From Symmetrospora coprosmae (taxonomy: Eukaryota; Basidiomycota; Cystobasidiomycetes; Symmetrosporaceae), in NCBI GenBank assembly GCA_008802785.1, contig VUYT01000050.1, positions 18,235 to 82,234 on the forward strand: a stretch of DNA of 64,000 bases. Direction: 5' to 3'. Position 1 is the first letter of the stretch. The number at the start of each line of letters is the position of its first letter. Both the position numbers and the translations under genes were made by a program. The notes below the pieces were generated by a model, which saw only the letters and a list, made by a program, of their open reading frames with translations, was not told where the DNA came from and did not search any database. Positions 35,217-47,337 of this stretch are shown here, one piece after another.

Positions 35217-35573
35217 TGCTCTGCCTGCTCTCGCTTGCTGTCCTCTGTCTGTGTCTGTTATGCGAAGCAGAAAAACCCAGGCGGACGCTTGAAAGTGGCG
35301 AAGTGCTACCCCTATTTTCACCCCTATTCTCGGCGAAGGTCACGAATTCCGAGCTCGATGCGCGTGCGCGAGGTGTCGAGATGTGCAGCTCGTCCGCTAC
35401 TCTACCCTTCAAAACCCAGCAGCTCCATCGTGCTTGGCCTTGAACTCAGTCGAGAAGCAATTGCAGACCTTGTACGGTGAGCCCTCTCCGATGCCTTCGC
35501 GCCTTCTCGCGCAAGCTGATCACGCTCTTTCTCACGGCCAGAACTGCGTCATCGCATTCGAGCCAACAGCCCC
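35217..35573. other. divergent intergenic region (RRP3 / 2H protein)
   Basis: This 357-nt gap lies between divergent start codons. Open frames here run into the next gene in the wrong frame. No separate gene is supported. Confidence 0.5.
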
Positions 35574-36491
35574 ATGGCTTCCGCAAGTGTATCAGGAGCA
35601 GCGGGCAACGTCTGGAAGCGAGCTTTACCCTCCAGCGTACGAGGTGGATCTCCACCGCGATCTGGCTCCCCTCGTTCCGCCCAAGCTTCCCATCCGCGTC
35701 ACCCGAAGGAGCAGGAGGAAGCCACATCATCGCACGCAGGACAGACTTTCGCAGGCAGGCGATACAACATCCCAACTGGGCCATACTGCGATCCAGTTGA
35801 CCACGCTGGGCAGCACGCAGTAGGGAACAATACGCGTCAGGGTTCAGACGCCCCCAAAAACGCCCCTGCCGATTACGGACGCGTCGAGCAGGCGCAGAAC
35901 GCTAGGAAGAACGATCGCGGCACATACACGCGTAGCAAGCGAGTAAGCTCAGACGATGAGCCTCCTCTAATCATCTCCCTTACTCTCGACGATGCGCTGC
36001 AGTCGCACATTACCAATCTCCGGGGCAAGTACTTCCCCACCGCCCGGAATCACCTGCAAGGGCACATCACCCTGTTCCACGCCATACCCTCCGCCAATGT
36101 CAGCGACGTCAAAGCACACATCGAGCAGCTGTGCTCGTCCACTGCCAAGTTCCCCGTCCGCTTGCGGCCGGCGACCTTGTCCAAGAACAGCAAGGCCGTC
36201 TTTGCGCCACTATCGGCGAATCCGCTGTACAACGTCCACGAATCGCTTCAGCATGGCTTCCAGAAGAAGCTCCGTCTCAATCTCACTCAGCAAGACAGTA
36301 ATCTAAAGTTCTGGCCGCATGCGACCATCATCAACAAGGTCTCGGAGGAGGAGGCTCTGGACGCCTTCGAGGCCCTGCAGGAATCCAAAGAGGTCCAATC
36401 TTTGGCAAAGGGAGAAGCGCTAGGGCTCGACTTATGGTTCTATAGGGGCGGGCCCTGGAGCCACGTCCGTAGATTTGACTTCACTGGATAA
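35574..36491 (+). CDS. 2H phosphoesterase / 2'-5' RNA ligase-like protein
   Basis: An uninterrupted 305-residue frame. A polar, probably disordered N-terminal third is followed by the 2H fold: PPLIISLTLDDALQSHITNL, then HLQGHITLFHAIPSANVSDV with the first HxT, and LKFWPHATIINKVSEEEALD with the second HxT. WFYRGGPWSHVRRFDF is at the end. The paired HIT/HAT motifs are the catalytic histidines of the cyclic phosphodiesterase/RNA ligase superfamily. Fungal members of this type are mostly uncharacterised; a role in RNA end or cyclic-phosphate metabolism is inferred only from the fold. It is one of the few intron-free genes in the window. Confidence 0.82.
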   Translation: MASASVSGAAGNVWKRALPSSVRGGSPPRSGSPRSAQASHPRHPKEQEEATSSHAGQTFAGRRYNIPTGPYCDPVDHAGQHAVGNNTRQGSDAPKNAPADYGRVEQAQNARKNDRGTYTRSKRVSSDDEPPLIISLTLDDALQSHITNLRGKYFPTARNHLQGHITLFHAIPSANVSDVKAHIEQLCSSTAKFPVRLRPATLSKNSKAVFAPLSANPLYNVHESLQHGFQKKLRLNLTQQDSNLKFWPHATIINKVSEEEALDAFEALQESKEVQSLAKGEALGLDLWFYRGGPWSHVRRFDFTG

Positions 36492-36694
36492 TATCGAGAG
36501 CTCGGTTATCGGAGATGGTAGCGCTGACGGGCCTTACGTAGCCGGCGTACCTTTAGCACTTCTCCATAGCACTTCGTCACAGATGCTGACAGGCATACTT
36601 GCAGCACTTTAGTAAGAGCAATGAGACAGGCTGCTGTATCGCAATCGGGCGACTTCGTTCCATTGCGCGACCGGCCTACAACCCGCACGGTGCT

Positions 36695-39600
36695 CTATTC
36701 TAGTACGGCTGATGGTACATCCATGCTCGAGCGCGTGCTCCCAAGTGACTCAACCAGACTAGCTGACTCTGTTCGCGAGCTCGTCCGCCGGGAGCTCGCA
36801 AGCTTTCTCCGGACCTTCTGCGGCTGTTGCGCCACAGTCGAAGACGGCGAGACTGGCGGATCCTCCAGCGCCACGGACCGGATAGTGGTCGATGGCGACA
36901 GAGGGCCGTCGTGCTGACCGCTGGCGTCCTGGCTGACATTGGCTAGTGAGGACACACGCAGTTTCCGGAGACTATGGCGAGACAGCGAGACACCACCGGT
37001 CGGCGACATCGGCATGTCGTCCAAGGCCGAATACGCAGCAGAAGGCGATACTGGAGGCGGCGTCGGGATCCTCGGACCTTCGTTATGCGAATCGTCCTTA
37101 TCCATCGTATCATCGTCGAGGATCTCTAGATCGTTCGACTCGCCACGATTGCGCAACACAGAGAAGGGCCTCGACTGAGAGTATCGGCCTGTATCAGCGC
37201 CCCCATCTTCTTTGGCGGCGAAGTAGCCACACTGGCATTATCCCATCCACTCACCTCGTTCGTCCGAGACCGCGTTTTGCCTTGCTCTGGGCTCTTTGGC
37301 CCTGGCGCTGCTGGCAGGCTCGCCATCTTCAGCTGCAATTGACTGAGCGGAATGTCATCGGAAGATATGCTTGTATTGCTGAAATCTCCCTGCTGTAAAA
37401 GCTGCGTATCTCGACCAGTCGCTTCCAGCGAACGCAATGGGTGGACTGGTGCTGAGGTAGAGGCCGATGCAGACATCACGTCCTGCAGTCGAGCCGAAGT
37501 AGACGAAGTGGTGGGGAGGGAGCCCGCAAAGCTCGACGAACGAGGCTGCAACGTAACTTCGTAGCTTTCGCTCTTCGGAGTGGTGGACCCATTGGCTAAG
37601 CGAGCTCCGCTTCCTATTCTGTAGGTTCCCAGCGAGACGGACGCACCCCTGCCGTGAGCTGGACTACCCGACGAGGGCAGGGGTCTGAAGCCTGCAGTAG
37701 GGGAAGGACTGCGCACGAAGCGCTGGACGGAAGGTGATTCTAGGTGCGAGGTCGAGCTGGATTGCGGCAGGCCCAAGCCTAGCGAGCTATGTTGTTGGTG
37801 AGCCTGCCAAGATGCCTTGCGGGCTGAGCCAGGCGTCCCATTCGGCACGAGTCCGCTGCTGGTGATACCGGCTGCTGCTACACCGTCGTGCAGCTGCGTG
37901 CTAGCCCTCCGGGCAGACCCGCTCAGGAGAAGCGGTTTCGGACCTGCCGAGCCCCGCCGTTCACCAACAGACCCCGACGGAGCCGCACCCTCAGGAGTGA
38001 GCCAGCGCCCAGTGTTCGCCGTGGGTGGCGTGAATGGCGGATCCATGTTGGGACTAGGAGGACGAATGGATGCTTTCGCTGCGCCTGCTGCGCCGGTGAC
38101 GCGTGCTTCGACGTCGGACCGCAACTTGGTTATGGTCGGCTGAGCGGCCTCACGCCAACCCAGCGCAGCTATGTACGAATTGGTAGTGGCCTTGCTGAGT
38201 GCTGCGGCGGCGTCCGACTGGGAGAAGGTCGAAGCATACTTGTTGAAAAGTGTCGAAGCCGATGTAGGCATGGCTATAGGCGCAGTGCTGGTGCTGCTGC
38301 GCAGAGTGGCGGATGAATCTTGTCCTGTGGGTATCAGGGGAGGCGCCCGCTGCCTAGGCGAGAAGGCTGATGCCGGACCTTCGAGAATCGCCGGCGCAGT
38401 TGCTGCAGACAGGTCACTGACATCGTCAGGAAAGTCGTGTGACTGGCTCGTATCGCGCGTCTTCCAGAAGCGTTGCCGCAAGCCCTTTGCGGCGCTACTG
38501 CTGGCGACGCTGGCTAGCATGGACTTGGCGTTGGTCATGACCGCAGCTTGCGGGCCATTCCCGGTGTACGAATCAAGAAATCTGCCCTCGTTGTCGGCAT
38601 CCTCGGTGCCCGGAACTGCAGGCGAGTTCGGCATTGACGAGTAGTGAGAGAACTCGAGGCCCGTCAAGGTGGCGGCAACGCGCTTCTCGCGGATGGAGAA
38701 CGCGATGGCTAGCAGTGCATCGATGTCGTCGCAGAGGTAATTCTGAAGTGTACCGAGACATGCAGCGAACTGCGGGAGAGCAATCACACGTCTCAGCGTG
38801 GTAGAGGGTAATGATACGCAATGCCGACACTGCACTCACACTGCCGCTCAGGAGTTCGCCCCGCTTCATGAGTACCATAGCACAGCAGACGTCCAGGACG
38901 AAGTCTCTCGCCTGACTGGCGCTCCCATCCGCCTTGTCCCCCAAACTGCCATGACTCGCGCTATCTTTCCCTGCTAGCAGGGCGAAGAGGGAGTCCCAGA
39001 TGCGGACGAGATCCGGTATCCGGAACTCCATTGCAAAGAGGCAGGTGATCCACCGGAGCGCATAGAAAGTGGGCTGGATCTCTTTCCTGCGGTGCAAATT
39101 GTGTGCAAGCTCGCCATCGAGCCAGTGAAGCTGACGGGCAAAACGCCTCAGGGTGGAGCCGAGCCCGGTGGTGCTGCCCTTGCCGCCTTCACTTGCATCG
39201 GACCGCGCCGAGGGTGAACTTTGGACGGATACTCGAAGGTGCCTGATAGGGGAGCTCTGCGGTGACAAGCCGTTCAGCGAGACGTCCACGACGCTCTCGT
39301 TGAAGTGGCCATCCGAATCCTGGACATAGAAGTCGCCGAAGACGCCCATGAGCGTAGTGAAGGCCCAGAAGGTATCTGCCTCTGCGTACTGTGCCTGATT
39401 CGATGCCTCTGCCAGAGCGGACGACGGTCCAGTCGAGAAGACGTAATAAAGAGGCGCGACGAGCTCCGACATTCCTTGGACGTAATGCACAGGGTTGAGT
39501 GCCGCAAAGACGTACAGCAGGCGTATTAAGCACTCAAAATGCCGGTCGGACGTGCGTGGTGAATGTTCTGTTTGCTCCGCGTTACTCGCACCCAGGCTGT

Positions 39601-40233
39601 ACCGCTCTTCTATCTCTTCTTGCCGGTGCGGATGCAAGCGGTTCAGCCTGTCGAAGAGGACCCTCCGCGCTGCATCCGGTATCGGTGATGTCGCCAGTCG
39701 GGATTGCGCGAAGAAGGCGTAAGAGGTCTGCGTGCGGCGGACGTCTTTGTCGATATCGTCTAGCCAAACGTCCTGCGGGGTCCTGCGGCGCGCTTCTGGC
39801 TGTTGGCAACAGGCGTACAGTACTTGAGTCAGACAGGTGGTGCTCAGGGACGGTACAGCCTTGGCAGCACACGTACGTCGATCGGTGCAGAGGCGGCAAT
39901 TCGCTCGAGTAGTTCGCTTGCAAGCTCATTGTACTGCTTGCGGTGCCTGAGCTTGGACTCTTCCCGCGCGTGCCATCCCGACCCTGCACAGTCGCCCTTA
40001 GCAGCAGAGTCCAGTTGGACAATGCCCAGGAGATGGCGCCATGTCTCTGCGCGCAGATTGTCTGGTATGCCACGAAGACAGGCGTGCTTGAGGGCATAGC
40101 TGTCGAGCCTGTCTGAGCGGAGCAGTGCCTCGAACTGGCTGTCTCTGATGACGGTAGACCGACAGGAACAGCTCCCATCAGCGAGGGTGGCTCTGAGTCC
40201 GCGATGACGAGACTCTACCCACCTAGTCTGCAT
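36695..40233 (-). CDS. TBC-domain Rab GTPase-activating protein
   Basis: A GAP for Rab-family GTPases in membrane traffic. Exons begin MQTRDSQFEALLRSDRLDS. LKHACLRGIPDNLRAETWRH and LLGIVQLD follow, then IDKDVRRTQTSYAFFA with the catalytic Arg motif IxxDxxR. VHYVQGMSELVAPLYYVFST has the Gln-finger YxQ. ADTFWAFTTLMGVFGDFYV, FYALRWITCLFAMEFRIPDL and VRIWDSLFALLAG complete the domain, close to the TBC1D13 type. A long Ser/Pro-rich tail (37.2-38.6 kb) looks disordered. The last intron joins KTRSRTNE to SRPFSVLRNRGESND. The first coding exon is 11 nt (40233-40223). A central insert (SSPIRHLRVSVQSSPSARSD) interrupts the domain. Confidence 0.9.
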
Positions 40234-40769
40234 CTTCCTCTTCTACCTTGTCCGTTCGAGCTCTAGCTCAAGCGTCCGTCTGTGCATCTGCTGCTCGAGT
40301 GCGCGTACACGGATGAGCGCCAGACACTCGGACCCTTGACGGGAGCTTGTAATGTGGTGCAGGCAGGTTCCGAGCGGCAGGCAGGCAGCACCAGCAATCT
40401 GATTGATTGACTGACGTTCGATACTGGCTGCTTCTGGCGTGCTGAAGCTGAAAGAATGCTCGCTCCGTCCCCCTGAGCGCGACCAAGAGTGACGCGCTGC
40501 CTGCCTGCCTGCCCGTGCCCGTGCACGAGGCCGCCCGAGTCCCAGACCGAGCCGAGCAGGGACGTCGACGCCTCTCTATCTCTCCCCATCCCCGACGCTT
40601 CCATCAGGATCAACGCACAACAGCAGACAGGCAATAGCGACAGATATCTTATCGAGCACCGTTCTCGCTCGCCGCTTGTCCTCCCAGGCGCTTCGCGTCG
40701 CCGTCGAGAGAGCCAGCTTAGTCAAGGGCAGGGACAAACAGCAAGTACAGGAAAGGGAGAGCAGGAGCC
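40234..40769. other. divergent intergenic region (TBC protein / CDC50)
   Basis: This 536-nt gap between divergent start codons should hold both promoters and leaders. No gene is supported. Confidence 0.5.
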
Positions 40770-42270
40770 ATGTTCAGGAGACGCAAGGCAACGAATGCAG
40801 GGGAGAACGATGCAGAGGAGGTGGATGCCGAGATCCGCGAGAAGAAGAAGTGGAGCAGGCGGCCCGCCAACACGGCCTTCAAGCAGCAGCGACTCAAGGC
40901 CTGGCAGCCCATCTTGACGCCAAAGACGGTGGGTGGATCGCACCGGGAGCATCGTAGTTTCTCAATGGTGGAGCTTGATCTGATCTCGCTCGTCCCAACG
41001 CCGGCCGACTCCAGGTCCTGCCCACGTTCTTCCTCATTGGCATCATCTTCGCCCCCATCGGAGGAGTCTTGCTATGGGCTTCGGGCCAGGTCAGCGAGTT
41101 CACGCTCGAGTACAGCAATTGCCAGTTCAGCGCGCCAAACGACACGTTCGCTGCAATGCCGTCCGACACATACAACTATCACATCTCTGGCGACACCGAG
41201 ACGCCTGTGGTGGCGCCCGCCTGGCAGTACGCGACCGACGAAGGCAACGCCGATGTCACGCGGAGGCGACGCTGCTCGGTCCAGTTCACAGTGCCAAAGA
41301 CGCTGGACTCGAGCGTCTTCATGTACTACAAGATGTCCAACTTCTACCAGAACCACCGCCGCTACGTCAGAAGCTACAACTCGGACCAGTTCAAGGGGGA
41401 TCCCAAAACGGCCGACGACCTGGATGGAACCGAGTGCGACCCGCTTTCTAAGCGCGATAACCTTCCTATCTATCCTTGCGGTCTCATTGCCAACTCGGTC
41501 TTCAATGGTCAGCCACAATCTCTCGCGAAAGTCCGGGTCTGAGAGTAGTAACCTGATCCTTCGCTCCCATCGCAGATACGTTCAGCCAGCCGACCCGCAT
41601 CCAGGCTGCCGGCTCCACGGATGTCATCTCAGAGGTCTACGACATGACTGACAACGGCATCACATGGCCCGGCGAGTCGAGAAAGTACCAGAATACGCGG
41701 TATCAGCTCGGCCAGGCAGTGCCGCCGCCTTTCTGGCTCGAGCGATACCCGAACGGCTACACGGCAGAGAACCCTTTCCCGGATCTCAGTCAAGACGAGC
41801 ACTTCCAGGTCTGGATGAGGACTGCTGGTTTGCCGACATTCCGCAAGCTTTACTTCCGCAACGATGCACAACCGATGCAGGCTGGTCGATATCAGATCGA
41901 CATCTTCGAGAGTGAGCCTCCTTCTTTCGCGCGATGACTACGATCCTTGCTGAGGCTAGCCAATCCGTGCACCAGACTATCCCGTCGTCCCTTACGGTGG
42001 CACGAAATCGCTGGTATTCTCGACAGTATCGTTCATCGGCGGTCGCAACCCGTTCCTCGGCATTGCCTACATTGTTGTGGCAGGCATTTGTGTCGTTCTG
42101 GGCCTGCTTCTGACTCTTCGGCATCTCATCAAGCCAAGAAAGCTGGGTGATATGCGCTACCTGAGGTCAGTGGGCTTGCCTGCACCCGAGATTGGCGATG
42201 CTAGAGCTGAGTATGGCGTCCGTTGACATCTCAAATGTACAGCTGGAACCAACCGGAGAAGGCGAAGTAG
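40770..42270 (+). CDS. CDC50: P4-ATPase flippase beta subunit, CDC50/LEM3 family
   Basis: Obligate partner of P4-ATPases that flip aminophospholipids at Golgi, endosome and plasma membrane. Exons encode [40 protein letters not shown] and PKT. TM1 is [20 protein letters not shown]. The lumenal part has [79 protein letters not shown] and [18 protein letters not shown]2 is [20 protein letters not shown]. The [11 protein letters not shown] and [10 protein letters not shown] motifs are family hallmarks. The last short exon gives SWNQPEKAK. The long lumenal loop contains the expected disulfide cysteines. Confidence 0.96.
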
Positions 42271-42615
42271 ACTGCAGTCTGTCAGCGCACCTCGCACGCC
42301 GATGATGCCGCCGAGCTTTCTTTCGCGTGTCATGTGTACTTTTCGCCTCAGATGCCGCATGTCCAGAGTGTCTGTGTATGTAAGGACGATTTGACTGCAT
42401 CGTGTTCTTGTGCCTGTGACCTTGACATGTCCTCAAGAGCTGCAGCGTCACATCGTTGCTGAGCTGCGCTGCCGGGTTCACATCCGCCGACGCCACCAAG
42501 CACGCCGCGTACCGAGGGCTGCCAGTAGTGACTGCTGCTTCCGTTCAGACCGACGGACAAATCGTCCACATCGCACTGAACACGACTTGATCACATACAT
42601 CTCCGATCTGGAACC
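42271..42615. other. intergenic region between CDC50 and GCN20
   Basis: This 345-nt gap lies between two plus-strand genes. I see no exon. A minus-strand open frame that crosses it is the antisense shadow of GCN20. Confidence 0.5.
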
Positions 42616-45373
42616 ATGGCTGCAGCGCTTGCCATTGTAACGGGCCTGCTGCCCACGCTCGACAGCGAAATCACGACGTACATCGACGGCTTCTTCAGCT
42701 CGGACGATGACGAGGACAGCGAGGAAGGGATCAGAGAGTTCATTCGCCCCTTGCTCGAAGGAGAGGGCATCGACGAAGAGGAGATTGAGGCTGCTATCGA
42801 GCAGCTGCAGGCGCTCCGGCCAAGCACTTCGAATCACGCAGCTGCTGCTAGCGGCCGTCGAGGTGTTTCTGCGGCGAAGCGGCTCGACAAGGCCATCGAC
42901 ATGAAGAGCAATACCGCAGTGTCTTTCGCTACGACAATGACGAGCGGGCCGGTCGACATCGAGTCCACTACGAAGGGCCGCACGACCCAGGTAGACATCA
43001 AGAAGCTCGAGAAAGCAGAGGCAAAGATCAAGGCAAAGATGCAGAAGAGGAGCCGCAGGACTGTCGAGTTCGAAGGGTCCAAGCTTGTCGACGCTGCAAA
43101 GGTTCAGAGGGAGTACGAGGAGATGTACATGCAGGTCAACCCGCTCCAATCGCAGACCGCCAACAAGGGCAAATCCAAGGATATCCTCCTGGAAGCTGTC
43201 GACGTGTCCTTCGGGTCGAATAGGATTCTTGCCAATGCAAGGTATGTCTGACATCTTATACGTTACCATTAAGCGGTACAGCACGCCGACTGACGTGCCC
43301 CATATGATGCGTTGCCAGTCTTACCTTGGCACACGGCAGAAGGTACGGTCTCATCGGCCGGAATGGTGTCGGAAAGTCCACTCTGCTGCGAGCCATGGCA
43401 TTCCGAGAGGTTCCTATCCCCTCGCACATCTCAATTCTCATGGTCGAGCAGGAAGTCCTGGGTGACGACACGGTTGCCCTCGACTCCGTCCTCAAGGCCG
43501 ACGTCTGGAGAGACCGACTCACAGCCGAAGAGAAGGAGCTCAACGCGTTGCTGGCAAGTCTCGAAGCTACGACCGCAGAAGGCTCAGAGGACACTGCGGA
43601 AGTCCGCTCAGCGCGGCGGAAGAAGGAGGATGCTGTCAGCCGTCTCGGCGAGGTGCAGCAGCTTCTTGTCGAGATGGAAGCAGAAAGTGCTCCAGCCCGT
43701 GCGGCCGCCCTCCTTGCCGGTCTCGGCTTCTCCCATGATGACCAAAAGCGAGCCACAAAGACATTCTCCGGTGGTTGGAGGATGCGTCTCTCGTTGGCGA
43801 GAGCCCTGTTCTGCAAGCCCGACCTTCTCGTGGGTCTAGAGTCGCAGGACCAGGATTTGACATATGCCTGGGCCTTCGCCTTTTCGGTAGTCTCGCTTAT
43901 TGACGATCTTGCCTTCCCGTTGTTATTCAGATGTTGGACGAGCCGTCGAACAACTTGGGTAAGTACTGTCTTTCGTCCACTGGACCCACAATGTTAGCTG
44001 ATAAAGTATGTGTGCTGTTGTGCAGATCTCAATGCCCTTGCCTGGTTGGAGGACTACCTCCAGACCTGGCCCAACACTCTTCTCGTTGTCTCGCACGACC
44101 GAGCGTTCCTCGACGCTGTGGCTACGGATATCGGTGCGTCCTTGCTGAGTTGGACAAGCGAGTGTATGCTTGGCTTTCGGCTCACGCGCTCGCGTGCTGC
44201 CCTCTATCCAGTCTGGCAAGTCAATCAGAGCCTCAACTACTTCAAGGGCAACTTCTCACAGTTCCATGCCACCAAGAGCGAGAGAACCAAGAACCAGAAG
44301 CGAGAGGTACGTGTCATGCTTGGTGCAATTGCTAGTAAGGACAGGACAGTTCTGACTTTGCCGATTGATCATCCTACAGTACGAATCACAGATGCAGTAC
44401 CGCGCGCACTTGCAAGCCTTCATCGATCGGTGGCGCTACAACGCGAACCGGGCTGCGCAAGCGCAGAGTAAGATCAAGATCCTCGAGAAGCTGCCAGAGC
44501 TCGAAGCGCCAGAGGAAGAGGACAGCATGAAGTTCAAATTCGCCGAGGCAGACAAGCTGTCTCCACCGATGCTCCAGCTCAGCAACGTTACATTCGGCTA
44601 TTCGGCCGAGAGGACGGTGCTCAGGGATATCGATGTCAGCGTCGACTCGGATTCCAGGATTGGTATCATCGGACCAAACGGGTGGGCAAATGCTGAGAGG
44701 ACTGCTGTCACATGCAAGCTTGAGCTGACCAGCTATGCCTATTTGCAACGGTGCAGAGCCGGAAAGTCCACCCTACTCAAGCTTCTCATTGGAGAGCTGC
44801 AGCCGTCAGCCGGGCAGGTCAACAGGAATGGTCGACTCCGCATCGCCTACTTTGCTCAGCATCACCTGGATCAGCTGGACCTCACCTTATCGTCTGTCGC
44901 TTTCCTGGCCAGCCGCTTCCCAGGCAGGTCGGAGCAAGAGTACCGCCAGCATCTCGGCGCGTTTGGCATCACCGGCATGACGGGCTTGCAGACGCTGGGG
45001 ACCTTGTCAGGAGGTCAAAAGAGTCGAGTCACCTTCGCCCTCCTGTCTCTGCAGCGTCCTCACATCCTGCTGCTGGACGAGCCGACCAACCATCTCGACG
45101 TGGAAGCCATGGACGCGCTCATGGAAGCACTGAAGGTCTGGTCCGGCGGCGTCATCTGCATCAGTCACGACAGCACTTTCGTCAATGCTGTGTGCCAGCA
45201 GCTCTACGTCTGCGCAAATGGGACGCTGTCCAAGTGGAGGGGAGACGTCTCGGCGTACAAGGTGAGACCGCTCCGACCTGCGTACTCCCATCAGACAAGG
45301 AACGTCGGCTGATTCTGTCACTTTGCTACCGCAGTCGCTCATTGTGGGCAATGCTAAGGACAAGCCAACGTGA
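42616..45373 (+). CDS. GCN20: ABC-F ATPase Gcn20 (ABCF3)
   Basis: Cytosolic ribosome-associated ABC protein without membrane domains. With Gcn1 it activates Gcn2 in amino-acid starvation. The N-terminal region ([20 protein letters not shown]) is followed by ABC1: [16 protein letters not shown] (Walker A), [16 protein letters not shown] (signature), [20 protein letters not shown] (Walker B) and [16 protein letters not shown]. The linker [15 protein letters not shown] precedes ABC2: [40 protein letters not shown] and [20 protein letters not shown]. Walker B of domain 1 has Ser where Thr is usual (DEPSNNLD). An intron interrupts the second Walker A between GPNG and AGKST. The last exon adds [12 protein letters not shown]. 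Confidence 0.95.
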
Positions 45374-45900
45374 CGTTGGCACGTTGTGGGATGAACTGCA
45401 TTCGCCCGCAGGCCCTCAGGGAGTCCGTCTCGGGTTTACGTGCTTGTACACGAGGCAAGACACAGTGTATGCTAGATACTGGAGCACTCAGCTGTCCTCA
45501 TCTGCTGCCGTGAGAACATTGGCAATTTCGCCCGCTCGCTTGATCCGGTGCCTGCTGTTCCAGCGCCGGGCGAACAGGTTGCAGCCGGATGGACCGTGGA
45601 AAGCATTCAGATCCATTGCATCGAATCTGAAGCACGCCTGTATGTGCGTGTCCTGAGCCAAACATCCCATAGCTGCGGAGTGATGTAGTCCGATTCGGAG
45701 AAAGATGGTCGTTTGATTGGGCCGTTCTGCTCCGAGCGCGCAGGCCGGCTGGAGCTTGGGCAGGGCGGGCGAGCTGGCAGTGGCAGCCCTCGACTCTGCC
45801 CGGACCAGCGGAAAATCGGGAAGAGGTCGAGCACAGAGTATAGAAGCAGCACCAGCAGCGTGCAGCAAAGAGCGGAGAGATCTAGACACTTGCATACTAC
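45374..45900. other. intergenic region between GCN20 and COX5
   Basis: This 527-nt gap lies between two plus-strand genes and contains the COX5 promoter. Long open frames on both strands cross it without family similarity. Confidence 0.5.
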
Positions 45901-47038
45901 ATGCTCCAGTCGACGGCAAGGATGGCAGCTCTTGTGGGCAGGACAGCGGCAAAAGGCGGGCTTCGCGCTCAGGCAGCGAGATCCGGCCTCATCATCTCGT
46001 CTGCAACGCCTCGTTTCCACGGCTATGCGACATCCCCTGCCGCTGGACCCGTCGACGTAGAGAGCCAGACGTCTGTGCACAGCCACCCTGGAGCAGCTCA
46101 GCCAGCGTCAAAGCTCACGTCCCTCGGCTCGGTCAGTTCAGTTTCAGCTCGAGTCGCTGCTCAGCCCGCCAGCTCCCCTCCCAGCTTCCCTCGAGTGATC
46201 TCGCTCGTTTAAGAAGACTGGGCGGGGCAGGGAGCGGCAGAGTGATGAAGAGGTCCCGCAGTGCGCTGACTGCGTCTTGTCTCCCTCCACCTGGGCTATC
46301 ATGTCCCCTGCAGATCGAGGCCTCGTGGGTGTCCCTGCCTGCGAGAGAGCAGGAGCGCATCTACAACGAGCTGCAGGAGCTCCAGAAGAAAGACTGGAAG
46401 GAGCTTTCGCTTGACCAGAAGAAAGCAGGTCAGTCGCATGTGCTGTCACTCCTGGCCTGGTCTCTCTCCCCAGGTAGACCGAGCGAGCCGCTTACTGGCT
46501 TCTGCTCTGCGCCCCGTGCCATCCGATCCATCTCCGCACGCACTGGTCTTTTCAAATCCTGGTCTACCAGCCTACTACATCTCCTACGGCCCACACGGCC
46601 CTCGCGCTCCTATCGTTCCACCCAACACCAACGGCAAGGTCTTCATCGGCGTCATTGGCTGCATCGTTACTGCCGTCGGTGTCTTCGCCCTTGCCCGATC
46701 CCGCTGTGAGTGTCCGCTGGGCAGACAGAGCAGAGTATCGGGCTCTTGAGATACCTGCTGTGCCCTGCATCGAATGGCGATGCGCCTAGCCGCGCGTCTT
46801 CCCATGCTAACGCAACATCTGTTCATCGCCTTCAGCCCAAGAGACCCCCAAGACTATGTCGAAGGAATGGAAAGACGCCCAGACTGAGTACGCCCGGGAG
46901 CAAAAGATGGACCCGTACGTCCCTATTTCCTGCCTCTTGTTCGCATACTCGATGCCGCAAAGCTAACGTTCTTCGTCCTCGTCCAGCTTCACCGGAGTCA
47001 GCCGCGCAGATGGCAAGGGCAAGACCTACAACAAGTAG
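45901..47038 (+). CDS. COX5: cytochrome c oxidase subunit IV (yeast Cox5) precursor
   Basis: Nuclear-encoded inner-membrane subunit of complex IV. The N-terminus MLQSTARMAALVGRTAAKGG is an amphipathic, basic mitochondrial presequence. After introns come IEASWVSLPAREQERIYNEL, QELQKKDWKELSLDQKKAAY, YISYGPHGPRAPIVPPNTNG and the membrane helix VFIGVIGCIVTAVGVFALAR. TPKTMSKEWKDAQTEYAREQ and FTGVSRADGKGKTYNK end the protein. The LDQKKAAYYISYGPHGPRAP string marks the subunit IV family. Two in-frame methionines (45901, 45919) are possible starts. The first intron falls after KLTSLGS. Confidence 0.95.
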
Positions 47039-47337
47039 ATGTCTCATTGAGCACGCTTTGTGCGAGAGCGGGAGCGGCCTGTCAGCAGCATTGCACGCCT
47101 TGTCTCTCGCGTATATTTGTAGAGTTAAGAGGTCGTACCGAGCAGCAAATACCTTGCTTGCGCTTCAGTATCGCGCCGCCTTCGCAAACATCCTTGCCTT
47201 CACACGATATCGACCTTCGCCAGCTGCTCGCCGCCACTGCGGAGATCTCGGGGCCTAGGACTACACCGGCTGGTTTCGGCCAAACCTGACTGAATGGCCC
47301 AGCCATCCTGGAATGTCGCACTACCCGCCACGATCTG

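Noticed and set aside
42478-43284. 268-codon minus-strand frame
   Set aside because: It is the antisense of the GCN20 N-terminal exon, with no independent support.
45717-46709. 330-codon plus-strand frame over COX5
   Set aside because: COX subunit IV similarity follows a different, spliced frame; this one has none.
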